DNA of 8,872 nucleotides from an uncultured Akkermansia sp. (GCA_900766865.1 CAAFXA010000435.1:1-8872); one strand, 5' to 3'. Counted from the stretch's first letter, positions 1 to 6,289 are shown. Notes: a model not told the origin generated them from the letters alone. Made by a program: numbers and translations.

Positions 1-2619
1 ACCAACGAAGTGCTCAATGGTAGCAGTGTAAATGCCACTCAGGGGACTATCTCCATGGAAGGCAGGATAAACATCATTGCCGGAGACTCTGTGCTGACAG
101 CGAAGAATGACGTCACAATTACCGCCACCGGAGAAGCGGCCGGCATGGGCAACATGGTACAGGGCGCTACGGTAAGCACCACGAACGGCGATATTGCCCT
201 GAAAAACTGGAACTACCTGTTGGCTGCCACCCTGACCTCCGGAAATGACATCAGCATCACGACCGGCGAGGGCGAACACCAGCGCAGTATCATCCAGAAT
301 TCCGAACTGGAGGCAGCCAACATGGTCCGGATAGCCGGCAAGACGACAGACCGCAGCGAAGTAAATCTGGCAATCATTCACGGCAGTGATACCCAGGTAG
401 AGGCCTCCGGAAAGGATGAAAACGGCACGGGAATTCTGCTCAACAATGTCCGCATTCTGGAAACAGGAGAACAGCAGCGCAACATTCTGGCAAAGAATGG
501 TGGCAATATTCAGCTGCAGAATCGTGTTGACATGCAGGACGCAGCCCTCACACTGGACAATGCAACGACAAGCGATGCCCGCATCGTGCTGAATGATGGC
601 GACGTGCTGAACATGAAGGAGAAGAGCCGACTGCAGGGACGTCTGACAGGTGGTGGTGTCATCACAAAGAGCGGAGGAGACACCCTCCTGCTGGACTACG
701 ACCACACAGAGTTCAACGGCTCTATTCTGGTCAATGGCCTTGCAGACAACTCGGTTTCCGGCAGTGTGGCAGATGGCAGCAATACAGGCTCCAGCGTTGA
801 GATAAACTCCACCAATGTGTCAGAAGGACAGATTGCAGGCGTGGGTGCCGAGGCGGTTATTTACCTGAAGAACACCGACCTGATAGTCAATACCGGCAAC
901 GCTCAGATTGGCACACTGGACACAACACAGGACTCGGGAGATGCCGAATGGAGCAATAATCCGGCCACTGGTGACACACTGCTGGCAGATGGCTCCTATA
1001 CGCAGGATGACAACAAGCGGACAGACTTCCGCACCATCGGTTCCGTACTGGAGGTGCAGACGGGCACCGTGGGGGATGTGGTGAATGCCACTGACATGAG
1101 ACTGAGTGATGCCACACTGCTGAAGCTGGACGCAGCCGTGAATGCAGATGGCAGTGTGAGCAGCGATGTCATTGAAGCCTCAGGCAGCATCCATGCAGCC
1201 GCCACAACCGGCCTGAACCGCACGACACCTGCTGCGGCCCCCTCCACGGCCCGTGTGTATGTTGCTCTGGAAGATGCTGCAGCCGCGGCCAATGCAGAGG
1301 AAGGTGCCCGAGCCACCATTATGAAGGGTAAGATGGTATCGGACATCAATGCAGACGTGCTCTATGAAATGGAGCTGAAAAATGGCACCTACCAGCGCAA
1401 GCTGCAGGAGCGCAACATGCACCTGGAAAATACAGGCAATGGTGTGGATGTGGTATTCAGCAAAAACTTCCGCAGCTGCGACAAGACCGACCAGATGCAG
1501 CAGATAGCGGATGCGCTGCTCCAGGCAGCAGATGCGGTGGACCACACAGAGGGCACGCTTGCTGCCGGCAGCAGCGAGATGCACCGGATTCTGGATGCCT
1601 TCGATTACACCCGCAGTGAAGAAGCCGCCCGCCAGGGTCTGCTGTCGCTCATCGGCAATGGCAACCTCCTGCCACAGCTGATGCTGTTCGACTCCAGCCG
1701 CCACCACATCAATAACCTGCGCCGTCACATCCGTATGCCGGAGTGCACCCCTTCCCACAAGGGTGGCAAAATGACCAAAGACAGCGTATGGCTGGCCTAC
1801 ACAGGTGGCTTTGACAGGCTGGATGGTGATGAAAACATGGGTAACTACAAGCGCTCGGCTCATGGTGCCATCCTGGGCTATGACCACACCCTGAACTGCA
1901 AGTGGAGAACGGGTATTGCTCTGGGATTCGAAACCAGCACAGGCAGTGCTGATGACTCTGAGGTCGATGGTGAGGCCTTCTTTGTAGATGCCTACGCCTC
2001 CATGAAGTCCCGCCGCTTCAAGCACCGCGCTTCCGTTGGTCTGGCCTTCAGCAGCTTCGAAAGCAGCCGCAACATTCATATTGATGCCGGGTACCACAGC
2101 TATTCCGGTAGTGCGGACAGCGAAATGGATGCCCTTACCCTGAACCTGGGCTACGAAATCAGCGCAGACTACCAGCTCCGCAATGGCGCCAAACTGACAC
2201 CATACGCTGCCATCAATCTGGCCTGGCACAATCCGGATGCCATGAAGGAGAATGCCCTTGGCAATACGGGCGTCACCACGGAATTCGACTCCGAGTGGCA
2301 GCTGGATGTCGCTGCGGGTGTAACCTACAGCCGCGAGTTTGCCGCACGCAGAAATGCCGGACCGGCTCACTTCTACGCTAATGCCGCAATACATGCCGAA
2401 CTGCTCAACGAACAGGTGTCCGCCAGCAGCCGATTCAGTGAACTCGGCGGAGAATGGGAGATGGAAAGCATGAAACGCAACCCGCTATATCTCGAACTGG
2501 GCGCAGGGGTGGCTGTTCCGCTTAATCACAGCTGGACAGCCACGGCCAGCGGTGCCCTGGAAATCGGCACCGAACGCAGCAGCATCAACATCAACGCAGG
2601 CGTTCACTATTCGTTCTGA
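1..2619 (+). CDS. Autotransporter (type V secretion) adhesin, 3' part
   Basis: The reading frame is open from base 1, so the gene starts upstream; the GTG at 10 is only an internal codon. Residues are numbered here from base 1 (872 residues seen). Residues 1 to about 480 are a Gly/Asn/Thr/Asp-rich passenger of short beta-strands, typical of a beta-helix. Residues about 213-246 (GGGVITKSGGDTLLLDYDH and following) look like an autotransporter-associated beta-strand (PATR) repeat. A helical segment follows at about 497-580, the usual place for the linker that threads the barrel. From about 594 to the end is the outer-membrane beta-barrel, about 280 residues with alternating aromatic strands, ending in HYSF; a terminal Phe is the usual BAM-recognition residue. 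By family knowledge the barrel sits in the outer membrane and displays the passenger outside. Three cysteines occur (about 493, 582, 633). The ligand and any processing cannot be inferred. Confidence 0.9.
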   Translation, partial: TNEVLNGSSVNATQGTISMEGRINIIAGDSVLTAKNDVTITATGEAAGMGNMVQGATVSTTNGDIALKNWNYLLAATLTSGNDISITTGEGEHQRSIIQNSELEAANMVRIAGKTTDRSEVNLAIIHGSDTQVEASGKDENGTGILLNNVRILETGEQQRNILAKNGGNIQLQNRVDMQDAALTLDNATTSDARIVLNDGDVLNMKEKSRLQGRLTGGGVITKSGGDTLLLDYDHTEFNGSILVNGLADNSVSGSVADGSNTGSSVEINSTNVSEGQIAGVGAEAVIYLKNTDLIVNTGNAQIGTLDTTQDSGDAEWSNNPATGDTLLADGSYTQDDNKRTDFRTIGSVLEVQTGTVGDVVNATDMRLSDATLLKLDAAVNADGSVSSDVIEASGSIHAAATTGLNRTTPAAAPSTARVYVALEDAAAAANAEEGARATIMKGKMVSDINADVLYEMELKNGTYQRKLQERNMHLENTGNGVDVVFSKNFRSCDKTDQMQQIADALLQAADAVDHTEGTLAAGSSEMHRILDAFDYTRSEEAARQGLLSLIGNGNLLPQLMLFDSSRHHINNLRRHIRMPECTPSHKGGKMTKDSVWLAYTGGFDRLDGDENMGNYKRSAHGAILGYDHTLNCKWRTGIALGFETSTGSADDSEVDGEAFFVDAYASMKSRRFKHRASVGLAFSSFESSRNIHIDAGYHSYSGSADSEMDALTLNLGYEISADYQLRNGAKLTPYAAINLAWHNPDAMKENALGNTGVTTEFDSEWQLDVAAGVTYSREFAARRNAGPAHFYANAAIHAELLNEQVSASSRFSELGGEWEMESMKRNPLYLELGAGVAVPLNHSWTATASGALEIGTERSSININAGVHYSF

Positions 2620-2643
2620 CAGGACGCAAGGTAATTACCATTC

Positions 2644-2684
2644 ACGCCCCGTCTGCCGCCTATGGCAGGCGGGGCGTCGTTCCT
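2644..2684 (+). terminator. Hairpin terminator after the autotransporter
   Basis: A 14-bp stem pairs 2644-2657 (ACGCCCCGTCTGCC) with 2664-2677 (GGCAGGCGGGGCGT), with one T-G wobble and a 6-base loop. It lies 24 bases after the stop codon. The T-run that follows is short (CGTTCCT), so intrinsic termination is likely but not textbook. Confidence 0.75.
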
Positions 2685-2701
2685 CATACGTAGATTTAAT
2701 A

Positions 2702-2771
2702 GATAAATTGAAATTTGTCTAAGTAATGCTCGCCTGACGGCTCGCAACACCCCGCCCAATTTCAATTTATC
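2702..2771. repeat. Perfect 14-bp inverted repeat, 42-base spacer
   Basis: GATAAATTGAAATT at 2702-2715 is the exact reverse complement of AATTTCAATTTATC at 2758-2771. The arms are AT-only apart from two G/C bases each, while the 42-base spacer is GC-rich and contains GCTCGC twice. The repeat lies between the autotransporter terminator and the pyrophosphatase promoter, so it should not be part of either predicted transcript. It could be a paired binding site for a regulator or the remains of a small mobile element; no target-site duplication is evident. Confidence 0.7.
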
Positions 2772-2777
2772 GAGCTG

Positions 2778-2798
2778 TGCACTTATTCAAATGCACTT
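2778..2798. repeat. Direct repeat TGCACTT x2 upstream of the ppa promoter
   Basis: TGCACTT occurs at 2778-2784 and 2792-2798, 14 bases start to start, and ends 24 bases before the -35 box at 2823. The position would suit an activator or other regulator of the pyrophosphatase gene, but a 7-base repeat is short and could be chance. Confidence 0.35.
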
Positions 2799-2822
2799 GT
2801 TTGGAGCTCAACCAATATTTTC

Positions 2823-2851
2823 TTGACGAGGCCTGATTACAATGCTAACAT
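2823..2851 (+). promoter_or_regulatory. Sigma70-type promoter of the pyrophosphatase gene
   Basis: TTGACG (2823-2828), 17 bases, then TAACAT (2846-2851). Transcription should start about 2858-2860, at or within two bases of the ATG at 2860. The promoter overlaps the first codons of the longer reading frame that begins at ATG 2842, so that upstream ATG would not be in the mRNA made from it. Confidence 0.6.
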
Positions 2852-2859
2852 GGTGGGGT

Positions 2860-3351
2860 ATGAGAGTCGTTGAAGCCAGAGTCGAGATACCCATGGGGAG
2901 CCGGAATAAATATGAGGTGGATTCTAAAACCGGGCGCATCAAGCTTGACCGCGTTCTGTATTCCTCTGTGTATTACCCCGCGGAGTATGGATTTGTGGAA
3001 CGGACGCTGTATCTGGATGGCGACCCGCTGGATATCCTGGTATTCACCTCCTCCCCCACCTTCCCGGGCTGCTATGTGGACTGCCGCATCATTGGAGGCA
3101 TGGACATGATTGACTGCGGCGAACCGGACGTGAAGATTCTGGCCGTGAACGTAGGAGACCCTCGGTATGACCATATTTCCAGTTTGCAGGACCTCCCCCC
3201 GCACTACCTGCAGGAAATCCAGAACTTCTTCCGCACCTACAAAACCCTGCAGAATAAGGTAACAGAAGTGGGTGAATTTTTCGGAGTAGAGAGAGCCGTA
3301 GAGATTCTGGATGAATCCTTCGCCCGCTACGTTGAAAGCCTGAGGCCCTGA
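2860..3351 (+). CDS. ppa: Inorganic pyrophosphatase, family I (soluble)
   Basis: Hydrolyses pyrophosphate to two phosphates in the cytoplasm, using Mg2+, which pulls biosynthetic reactions forward. Counting from ATG 2860 (163 residues), the family signature DGDPLDI is at 53-59. By alignment in mind with the E. coli enzyme, the active-site residues are all present: E9, K17, E19, R31, Y43, D53, D55, D58, D85, D90, K92, and the YK pair at 127-128. The frame also has an ATG at 2842, adding MLTWWG, with a GAGG 10 bases upstream. I prefer 2860 because the promoter at 2823-2851 puts the transcript start there, and because compact family members such as the mycobacterial one are about 162 residues and start just before the EIPxGxRNKYEVD segment. 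The GDPRYDH stretch at about 99-105 also recalls that compact group. Monocistronic, convergent with L31. Confidence 0.93.
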   Translation: MRVVEARVEIPMGSRNKYEVDSKTGRIKLDRVLYSSVYYPAEYGFVERTLYLDGDPLDILVFTSSPTFPGCYVDCRIIGGMDMIDCGEPDVKILAVNVGDPRYDHISSLQDLPPHYLQEIQNFFRTYKTLQNKVTEVGEFFGVERAVEILDESFARYVESLRP

Positions 3352-3352
3352 G

Positions 3353-3389
3353 CGACATCTGCTCCCCACTCGGAATGGGGTGTCGATTT
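3353..3389 (+). terminator. Imperfect hairpin terminator after ppa
   Basis: CGACA (3353-3357) and CCCCA (3364-3368) pair with TGGGG-TGTCG (3376-3385), with a 6-base bulge on the left arm, followed by ATTTG. It begins two bases after the ppa stop codon. The bulge and weak T-run make it a modest candidate. Confidence 0.5.
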
Positions 3390-3404
3390 GCCTGTCTGCC
3401 TGAA

Positions 3405-3444
3405 TCCGAAAACGAAAAAGCCTGCAATCCCGAAGAATTGCAGG
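3405..3444 (-). terminator. Strong intrinsic terminator of the L31 gene (UUCG loop)
   Basis: On the minus strand CCTGCAATTC pairs with GGATTGCAGG, 10 bp including one T-G, closing a TTCG tetraloop on a C-G pair, at 3444-3421. It is followed by CTTTTTCGTTTTC. C(UUCG)G loops are exceptionally stable, so this is a textbook terminator, 28 bases after the L31 stop codon. Confidence 0.9.
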
Positions 3445-3472
3445 CGGAAAGCTTGCGTTGAAGCGCAGAACT

Positions 3473-3742
3473 TTAGCCCAGAGTGGGCTTCTTGGCGCGA
3501 CGCACGGAGCCGAAGCGCTTCTGGAACTTGTCGATACGACCCTCGGTATCCACGAACTGGTTCTTACCAGTGAAGAAGGGGTGAGAGTCGGAGGTGATAC
3601 CGCAGGAAATCACATAGTGCTCCACACCATCAATCTCCTCCTTCTTGGCGGAGGTAGCGGTGGAACGGGAGATGAAGCGGCGGCCCGTGGTGATGTCCAC
3701 GAACACAACAGGATTGTACTTGGGATGGATGTCTGCCTTCAT
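3473..3742 (-). CDS. rpmE2: 50S ribosomal protein L31, type B (zinc-free)
   Basis: An 89-residue protein of the large ribosomal subunit. The opening MKADIHPKYNPVVFVD, the central SDSHPFFTGK (51-60) and RIDKFQKRFG (69-78) followed by a basic tail match the type B L31 family (E. coli YkgM). The four zinc-binding cysteines of type A L31 are absent; the only cysteine is C47. In bacteria with both forms, the type B copy replaces the zinc form under zinc limitation; whether a type A copy exists elsewhere here cannot be seen. The gene stands alone, with its own promoter (3781-3808), a stem-loop in a leader of about 30 bases, and a strong terminator. No Shine-Dalgarno sequence precedes the ATG, and I see no clear Zur-type palindrome at the promoter. 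Confidence 0.93.
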   Translation of the reverse strand: MKADIHPKYNPVVFVDITTGRRFISRSTATSAKKEEIDGVEHYVISCGITSDSHPFFTGKNQFVDTEGRIDKFQKRFGSVRRAKKPTLG

Positions 3743-3752
3743 AGTCTTAGAG

Positions 3753-3771
3753 GCTGCGTTACCGTCGCAGC
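3753..3771 (-). promoter_or_regulatory. 5' stem-loop in the L31 mRNA leader
   Basis: GCTGCG and CGCAGC (3771-3766 and 3758-3753, minus strand) form a perfect 6-bp stem with a 7-base loop ACGGTAA. The predicted transcript start (about 3774) puts the hairpin at the extreme 5' end, and only 10 bases separate it from the ATG. It may stabilise the mRNA or act as a translational operator; several ribosomal proteins repress their own mRNA this way. The structure is visible, the function is inferred. Confidence 0.45.
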
Positions 3772-3780
3772 GCGGGGGAG

Positions 3781-3808
3781 ATTATACAGAAGGGCGAGCA
3801 GGAGTCAA
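3781..3808 (-). promoter_or_regulatory. Sigma70-type promoter of the L31 gene
   Basis: On the minus strand TTGACT (3808-3803), 16 bases, then a consensus TATAAT (3786-3781). Start expected about 3774, giving a leader of about 31 bases. It is the best promoter match in the window, as expected for a ribosomal protein gene. Confidence 0.8.
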
Positions 3809-3899
3809 GCATAATCGCGGAAAAATATCATCCTGACTACATTTTGCCAGGTCTGATGACACATTATAGCCCGAAAGCTGGAGAATAGGCACGCTATAC

Positions 3900-3928
3900 T
3901 TGATTATACAGCCCTGCCCCCGTATGCT
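3900..3928 (+). promoter_or_regulatory. Possible promoter for an unannotated small RNA
   Basis: TTGATT (3900-3905), 17 bases, TATGCT (3923-3928), with a start expected near A3935. The hexamers resemble those of the nearby genes, but no gene lies directly downstream: the next reading frame with support is the transaldolase almost 300 bases on, which has its own promoter. It is either a small-RNA promoter or a chance match. Confidence 0.3.
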
Positions 3929-4175
3929 TTATTTAGGCGATGGCATAATTAGTCCGCAGAATTTCATTAGCTCTTCATGTCGAGGCGATAGGCAAGCAAC
4001 AGCCCGACACAGTGCAATTTATCGGCCGTTTTTTACAACGGCGAGCGCAGTTTCCTTGCCACACGTTCCGGCTCGCTATCTCCCGATTGCCCGGTAACTT
4101 CGCATTCTGAAAACAAAAGGAGGCAATTGTTCTGACACTTTAACACGTTTTTACATGGTAAAATTGAAATGCGGC

Positions 4176-4204
4176 TTGATGTAAGTGGCATTGTGTGTTA
4201 CAAT
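4176..4204 (+). promoter_or_regulatory. Sigma70-type promoter of the tal-galE operon
   Basis: TTGATG (4176-4181), 17 bases, TACAAT (4199-4204). Start expected about 4211, leaving a leader of roughly 21 bases to ATG 4232. It rules out the in-frame ATG at 4169, which would lie upstream of the transcript. Confidence 0.65.
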
Positions 4205-4231
4205 AACCTCACAAAGCAAAATTGCACGTTT

Positions 4232-5185
4232 ATGGCAACACAACTTGAGCAACTGAAGCAGTATACCACCGTCGTGGCAGATACCGGCGACTTCCGCCAG
4301 ATGGAAGAGTTCTCCCCGCAGGACGCCACCACCAATCCCTCCCTCATTCTCGCCGCAGCCGGCAAGCCCGAATACCGCAGCATCGTAGAGGAAGCAGTAG
4401 CCCCCTACAAGGGCCGCGAGCTTACCCCTGCCCTGATGGACGAGATTGTAGACAAGGTGGTAGTCGCCTTCGGTCTGGAGATTCTGAAGCGCGTTCCCGG
4501 TCGCGTGTCTTCCGAGGTAGACGCCCGTCTTTCCTTTGATACCGATGCCACAGTGGCCCGAGCCCGCAGCATTATGGGCATGTACGAGGCAGCCGGTATT
4601 CCCCGCGAGCGCGTGCTCATTAAGATTGCCTCCACCTGGGAGGGTATCCAGGCAGCCCGTGTGCTGGAACAGGAAGGCATCCACACCAACCTGACCCTGC
4701 TCTTCAGTCTGGTGCAGGCTGTGGCCTGTGCAGAGGCCGGCGTACGCCTCATCTCCCCCTTCGTGGGTCGTATCCTCGACTGGTACAAGGCCAACACTAA
4801 GGAGGAATACACCGCTGAGACCGACCCCGGCGTAGTTTCCGTGCGTACCATTTACAACTATTACAAGAAGTTCGGCTACCCGGTGCAGATTATGGGTGCT
4901 TCCTTCCGCAACAAGGGTGAAGTACTGGCTCTGGCCGGCTGCGACCTGCTGACCATCTCCCCCAACCTGCTGGCTGAGCTTGCTGCCAGTGAGGAGCCCG
5001 TGGCCCCCTGCCTCAATGTGGAGGCTGCGAAAGCCAGCGACATTGAGCGCATGCCCGCCGACGAGAAGAGCTTCCGCTTCCTCTTCAATGAGGACGCCAT
5101 GGCAACCGAGAAAACAGCCGATGGCATCCGTCGCTTTGCCGCCGACATCCTCAAGCTGGAGGCTATGCTGGCCGCTATGCTGTAA
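4232..5185 (+). CDS. tal: Transaldolase
   Basis: Moves a dihydroxyacetone unit between sugar phosphates (sedoheptulose 7-phosphate plus glyceraldehyde 3-phosphate to erythrose 4-phosphate plus fructose 6-phosphate) in the non-oxidative pentose phosphate pathway; cytoplasmic TIM barrel. It has 317 residues, the length of E. coli TalB, and aligns with it nearly end to end. D17 and the ATTNPSLI motif (32-39) are present, and the Schiff-base lysine is K131 in [12 protein letters not shown]95 corresponds to the catalytic glutamate, and CNLTLLF-like [22 protein letters not shown] and MGASFRN are all recognisable. The frame extends upstream to ATG 4169, but ATG 4232 gives the family start and follows the promoter at 4176-4204. 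No Shine-Dalgarno sequence is visible. galE follows after 32 bases with no terminator between, so the two are probably co-transcribed. Confidence 0.97.
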   Translation: MATQLEQLKQYTTVVADTGDFRQMEEFSPQDATTNPSLILAAAGKPEYRSIVEEAVAPYKGRELTPALMDEIVDKVVVAFGLEILKRVPGRVSSEVDARLSFDTDATVARARSIMGMYEAAGIPRERVLIKIASTWEGIQAARVLEQEGIHTNLTLLFSLVQAVACAEAGVRLISPFVGRILDWYKANTKEEYTAETDPGVVSVRTIYNYYKKFGYPVQIMGASFRNKGEVLALAGCDLLTISPNLLAELAASEEPVAPCLNVEAAKASDIERMPADEKSFRFLFNEDAMATEKTADGIRRFAADILKLEAMLAAML

Positions 5186-5217
5186 AGTATTAACTGTTAA
5201 ACCCACATCAAATCACA

Positions 5218-6207
5218 ATGAAAGTACTCGTTACCGGCGGCTGCGGCTATATCGGCTCGCACACCGTACGTCAACTCGTAAAAGCAGGCGCAGACGTGAC
5301 TGTGCTGGACAGTATGGTTTATGGTCACCCGGCAGCTATCGTAGACAAAGAAGTGAAGCTCGTTAAGGGCGACCTTGGAGATCCCGCCGTTGTTTACCCC
5401 CTGCTCGTCAACGGCAAGTTCGATGCAGTGGTACACTTCGCCGCCTTCATTCAGGTGGGTGAGTCTGTTACCGACCCCCTCAAGTACTACGAAAACAACA
5501 TTGCCAAGCCCCTGGTGCTGCTGCGCGCCATGATTCTGGGCGGTTGCAAGCGCTTCGTATTCTCCTCCACCTGCGCCACCTATGGCGTGCCGACTCAGGT
5601 ACCCATCCCCGAGACGGAGAAGCAGGATCCCATCAACCCCTATGGTGGCTCCAAGTTCATGCTGGAGAAGGTGTGCAAGGATTGCGAGCGCGCTTACGGC
5701 CTCAAGAGCGTGTTCCTGCGCTACTTCAATGCCTCCGGTGCTTCCGTAGACGGCCTTATCGGCGAAGACCACGAGCCGGAGAGCCACCTCATCCCTGTCA
5801 TTCTGCAGGCCATCAAGGGCGAGCGCCCCGGCATCACTGTGTTCGGTACCGATTACGACACCCCGGACGGCACCTGCATCCGCGACTACATCCATGTGGA
5901 TGACCTGGCCGACGCGCACCTGCGCGCTCTGGACTACCTGATGAAGGGCGGCGACACCAACTGGTTCAACCTCGGCACCGGCAACGGCTTCTCCGTGAAG
6001 CAGATTATCGACGCCGCCGAGAAGGTAACCGGCATGAAGGCTCCCGTGGAATATGGTCCCCGCCGTGAGGGTGACCCGCCCCGCCTGATTGCTGACTCCC
6101 GCAAGGCTGCAGAGATTCTGGGCTGGATTCCCAAGTACCAGGATGTCACTCAGATTGTGGAGACCGCCTGGAAGTGGCACAACGGTACCCGCGGTGGTCA
6201 CTATTAA
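5218..6207 (+). CDS. galE: UDP-glucose 4-epimerase
   Basis: Interconverts UDP-glucose and UDP-galactose using tightly bound NAD+; it supplies UDP-Gal for surface polysaccharide and is the last step of the Leloir galactose route. It has 329 residues (E. coli GalE has 338). It is an extended short-chain dehydrogenase: the Rossmann NAD-binding motif GGCGYIGSH is at 7-15, and the acidic D31 ends beta-2. The Ser/Thr of SSTCATYG is at 117-118 and the catalytic pair is Y142 and K146 in YGGSK. RYFNASGA (about 168-175) and DGTCIRDYIHVDDLA (about 219-233) are the usual GalE signatures. The last is diagnostic for GalE against dehydratases of the same superfamily. It is second in the operon behind transaldolase, with no Shine-Dalgarno sequence, and is followed by two hairpins. 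Activity on the N-acetylated sugars as well cannot be excluded from sequence. Confidence 0.95.
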   Translation: MKVLVTGGCGYIGSHTVRQLVKAGADVTVLDSMVYGHPAAIVDKEVKLVKGDLGDPAVVYPLLVNGKFDAVVHFAAFIQVGESVTDPLKYYENNIAKPLVLLRAMILGGCKRFVFSSTCATYGVPTQVPIPETEKQDPINPYGGSKFMLEKVCKDCERAYGLKSVFLRYFNASGASVDGLIGEDHEPESHLIPVILQAIKGERPGITVFGTDYDTPDGTCIRDYIHVDDLADAHLRALDYLMKGGDTNWFNLGTGNGFSVKQIIDAAEKVTGMKAPVEYGPRREGDPPRLIADSRKAAEILGWIPKYQDVTQIVETAWKWHNGTRGGHY

Positions 6208-6215
6208 TTAAACTA

Positions 6216-6234
6216 CTGTACCCCCTAGGTACAG
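6216..6234 (+). other. Small hairpin after galE
   Basis: CTGTACC (6216-6222) pairs perfectly with GGTACAG (6228-6234) around a 5-base loop, 8 bases after the galE stop codon. It is not followed by a T-run. Together with the next hairpin it could protect the 3' end of the mRNA or bind a regulator of the mntP-like gene. Confidence 0.4.
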
Positions 6235-6240
6235 AACAAT

Positions 6241-6274
6241 GCAACACCCCGGCATCATTGCCGGGGTGCCTTGC
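6241..6274 (+). terminator. Hairpin terminator or attenuator between galE and mntP
   Basis: CACCCCGGC (6245-6253) pairs with GCCGGGGTG (6260-6268) around ATCATT; GCAA (6241-6244) can extend the stem with TTGC (6271-6274) across a 2-base bulge. It ends only 15 bases before the next ATG. A proper T-run is lacking (CCTTGCCTT), so it may act as a partial terminator or as a leader element of the downstream gene. Confidence 0.55.
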
Positions 6275-6289
6275 CTTAACAAATAACGC

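Larger units (their letters stand above)
3743..4231. other. Long intergenic region between divergent L31 and transaldolase genes
   Basis: These 489 bases hold no convincing protein gene. The right part carries the transaldolase promoter and the left part the L31 promoter and leader. The middle (about 3830-4140) is not explained by either. It contains a possible plus-strand promoter (3900-3928), a T6 tract at 4029-4034 after GGCC, a 6-bp hairpin GCCGTT/AACGGC (4025-4030 with 4037-4042), a 6-bp GCGAGC/GCTCGC pair (4041-4046 with 4071-4076), and an isolated AAAAGGAGG (4115-4123). CTGTATAATC occurs twice on the minus strand (3789-3780 and 3911-3902), so a second minus-strand -10 box is possible. 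I could not match the region to a known RNA family. Confidence 0.5.

Noticed and set aside
1180..2394. Long antisense reading frame (404 codons) within the autotransporter
   Set aside because: It is in codon register with the sense gene and open simply because that stretch avoids TTA, CTA and TCA codons. The same happens opposite tal (4151-5206) and galE (5197-6201). The translations show no domain, and the sense genes are certain.
3388..3814. Plus-strand frames across the L31 gene (3388-3573, 3458-3814)
   Set aside because: They are shadows of the minus-strand L31 gene, which has a clear family match, promoter and terminator.
3900..4097. 65-codon plus-strand frame starting with TTG in the intergenic region
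   Set aside because: Its start codon overlaps the candidate -35 box, no ribosome-binding site precedes it, and the translation has no recognisable pattern. A noncoding role suits the region better.
3830..4140. SRP RNA, 6S RNA, RNase P RNA or tRNA in the large intergenic region
   Set aside because: I looked for the SRP GGAAGCAGCC-type core, RNase P conserved segments and tRNA T-loop sequence on both strands and saw none.
4169..4231. Upstream extension of transaldolase from ATG 4169
   Set aside because: The extra 21 residues precede the family's normal start, and they overlap the -35/-10 elements at 4176-4204.
6208..6289. Manganese (yybP-ykoY) riboswitch before the mntP-like gene
   Set aside because: The gap is 82 bases and is filled by two simple hairpins; the conserved riboswitch core was not found.
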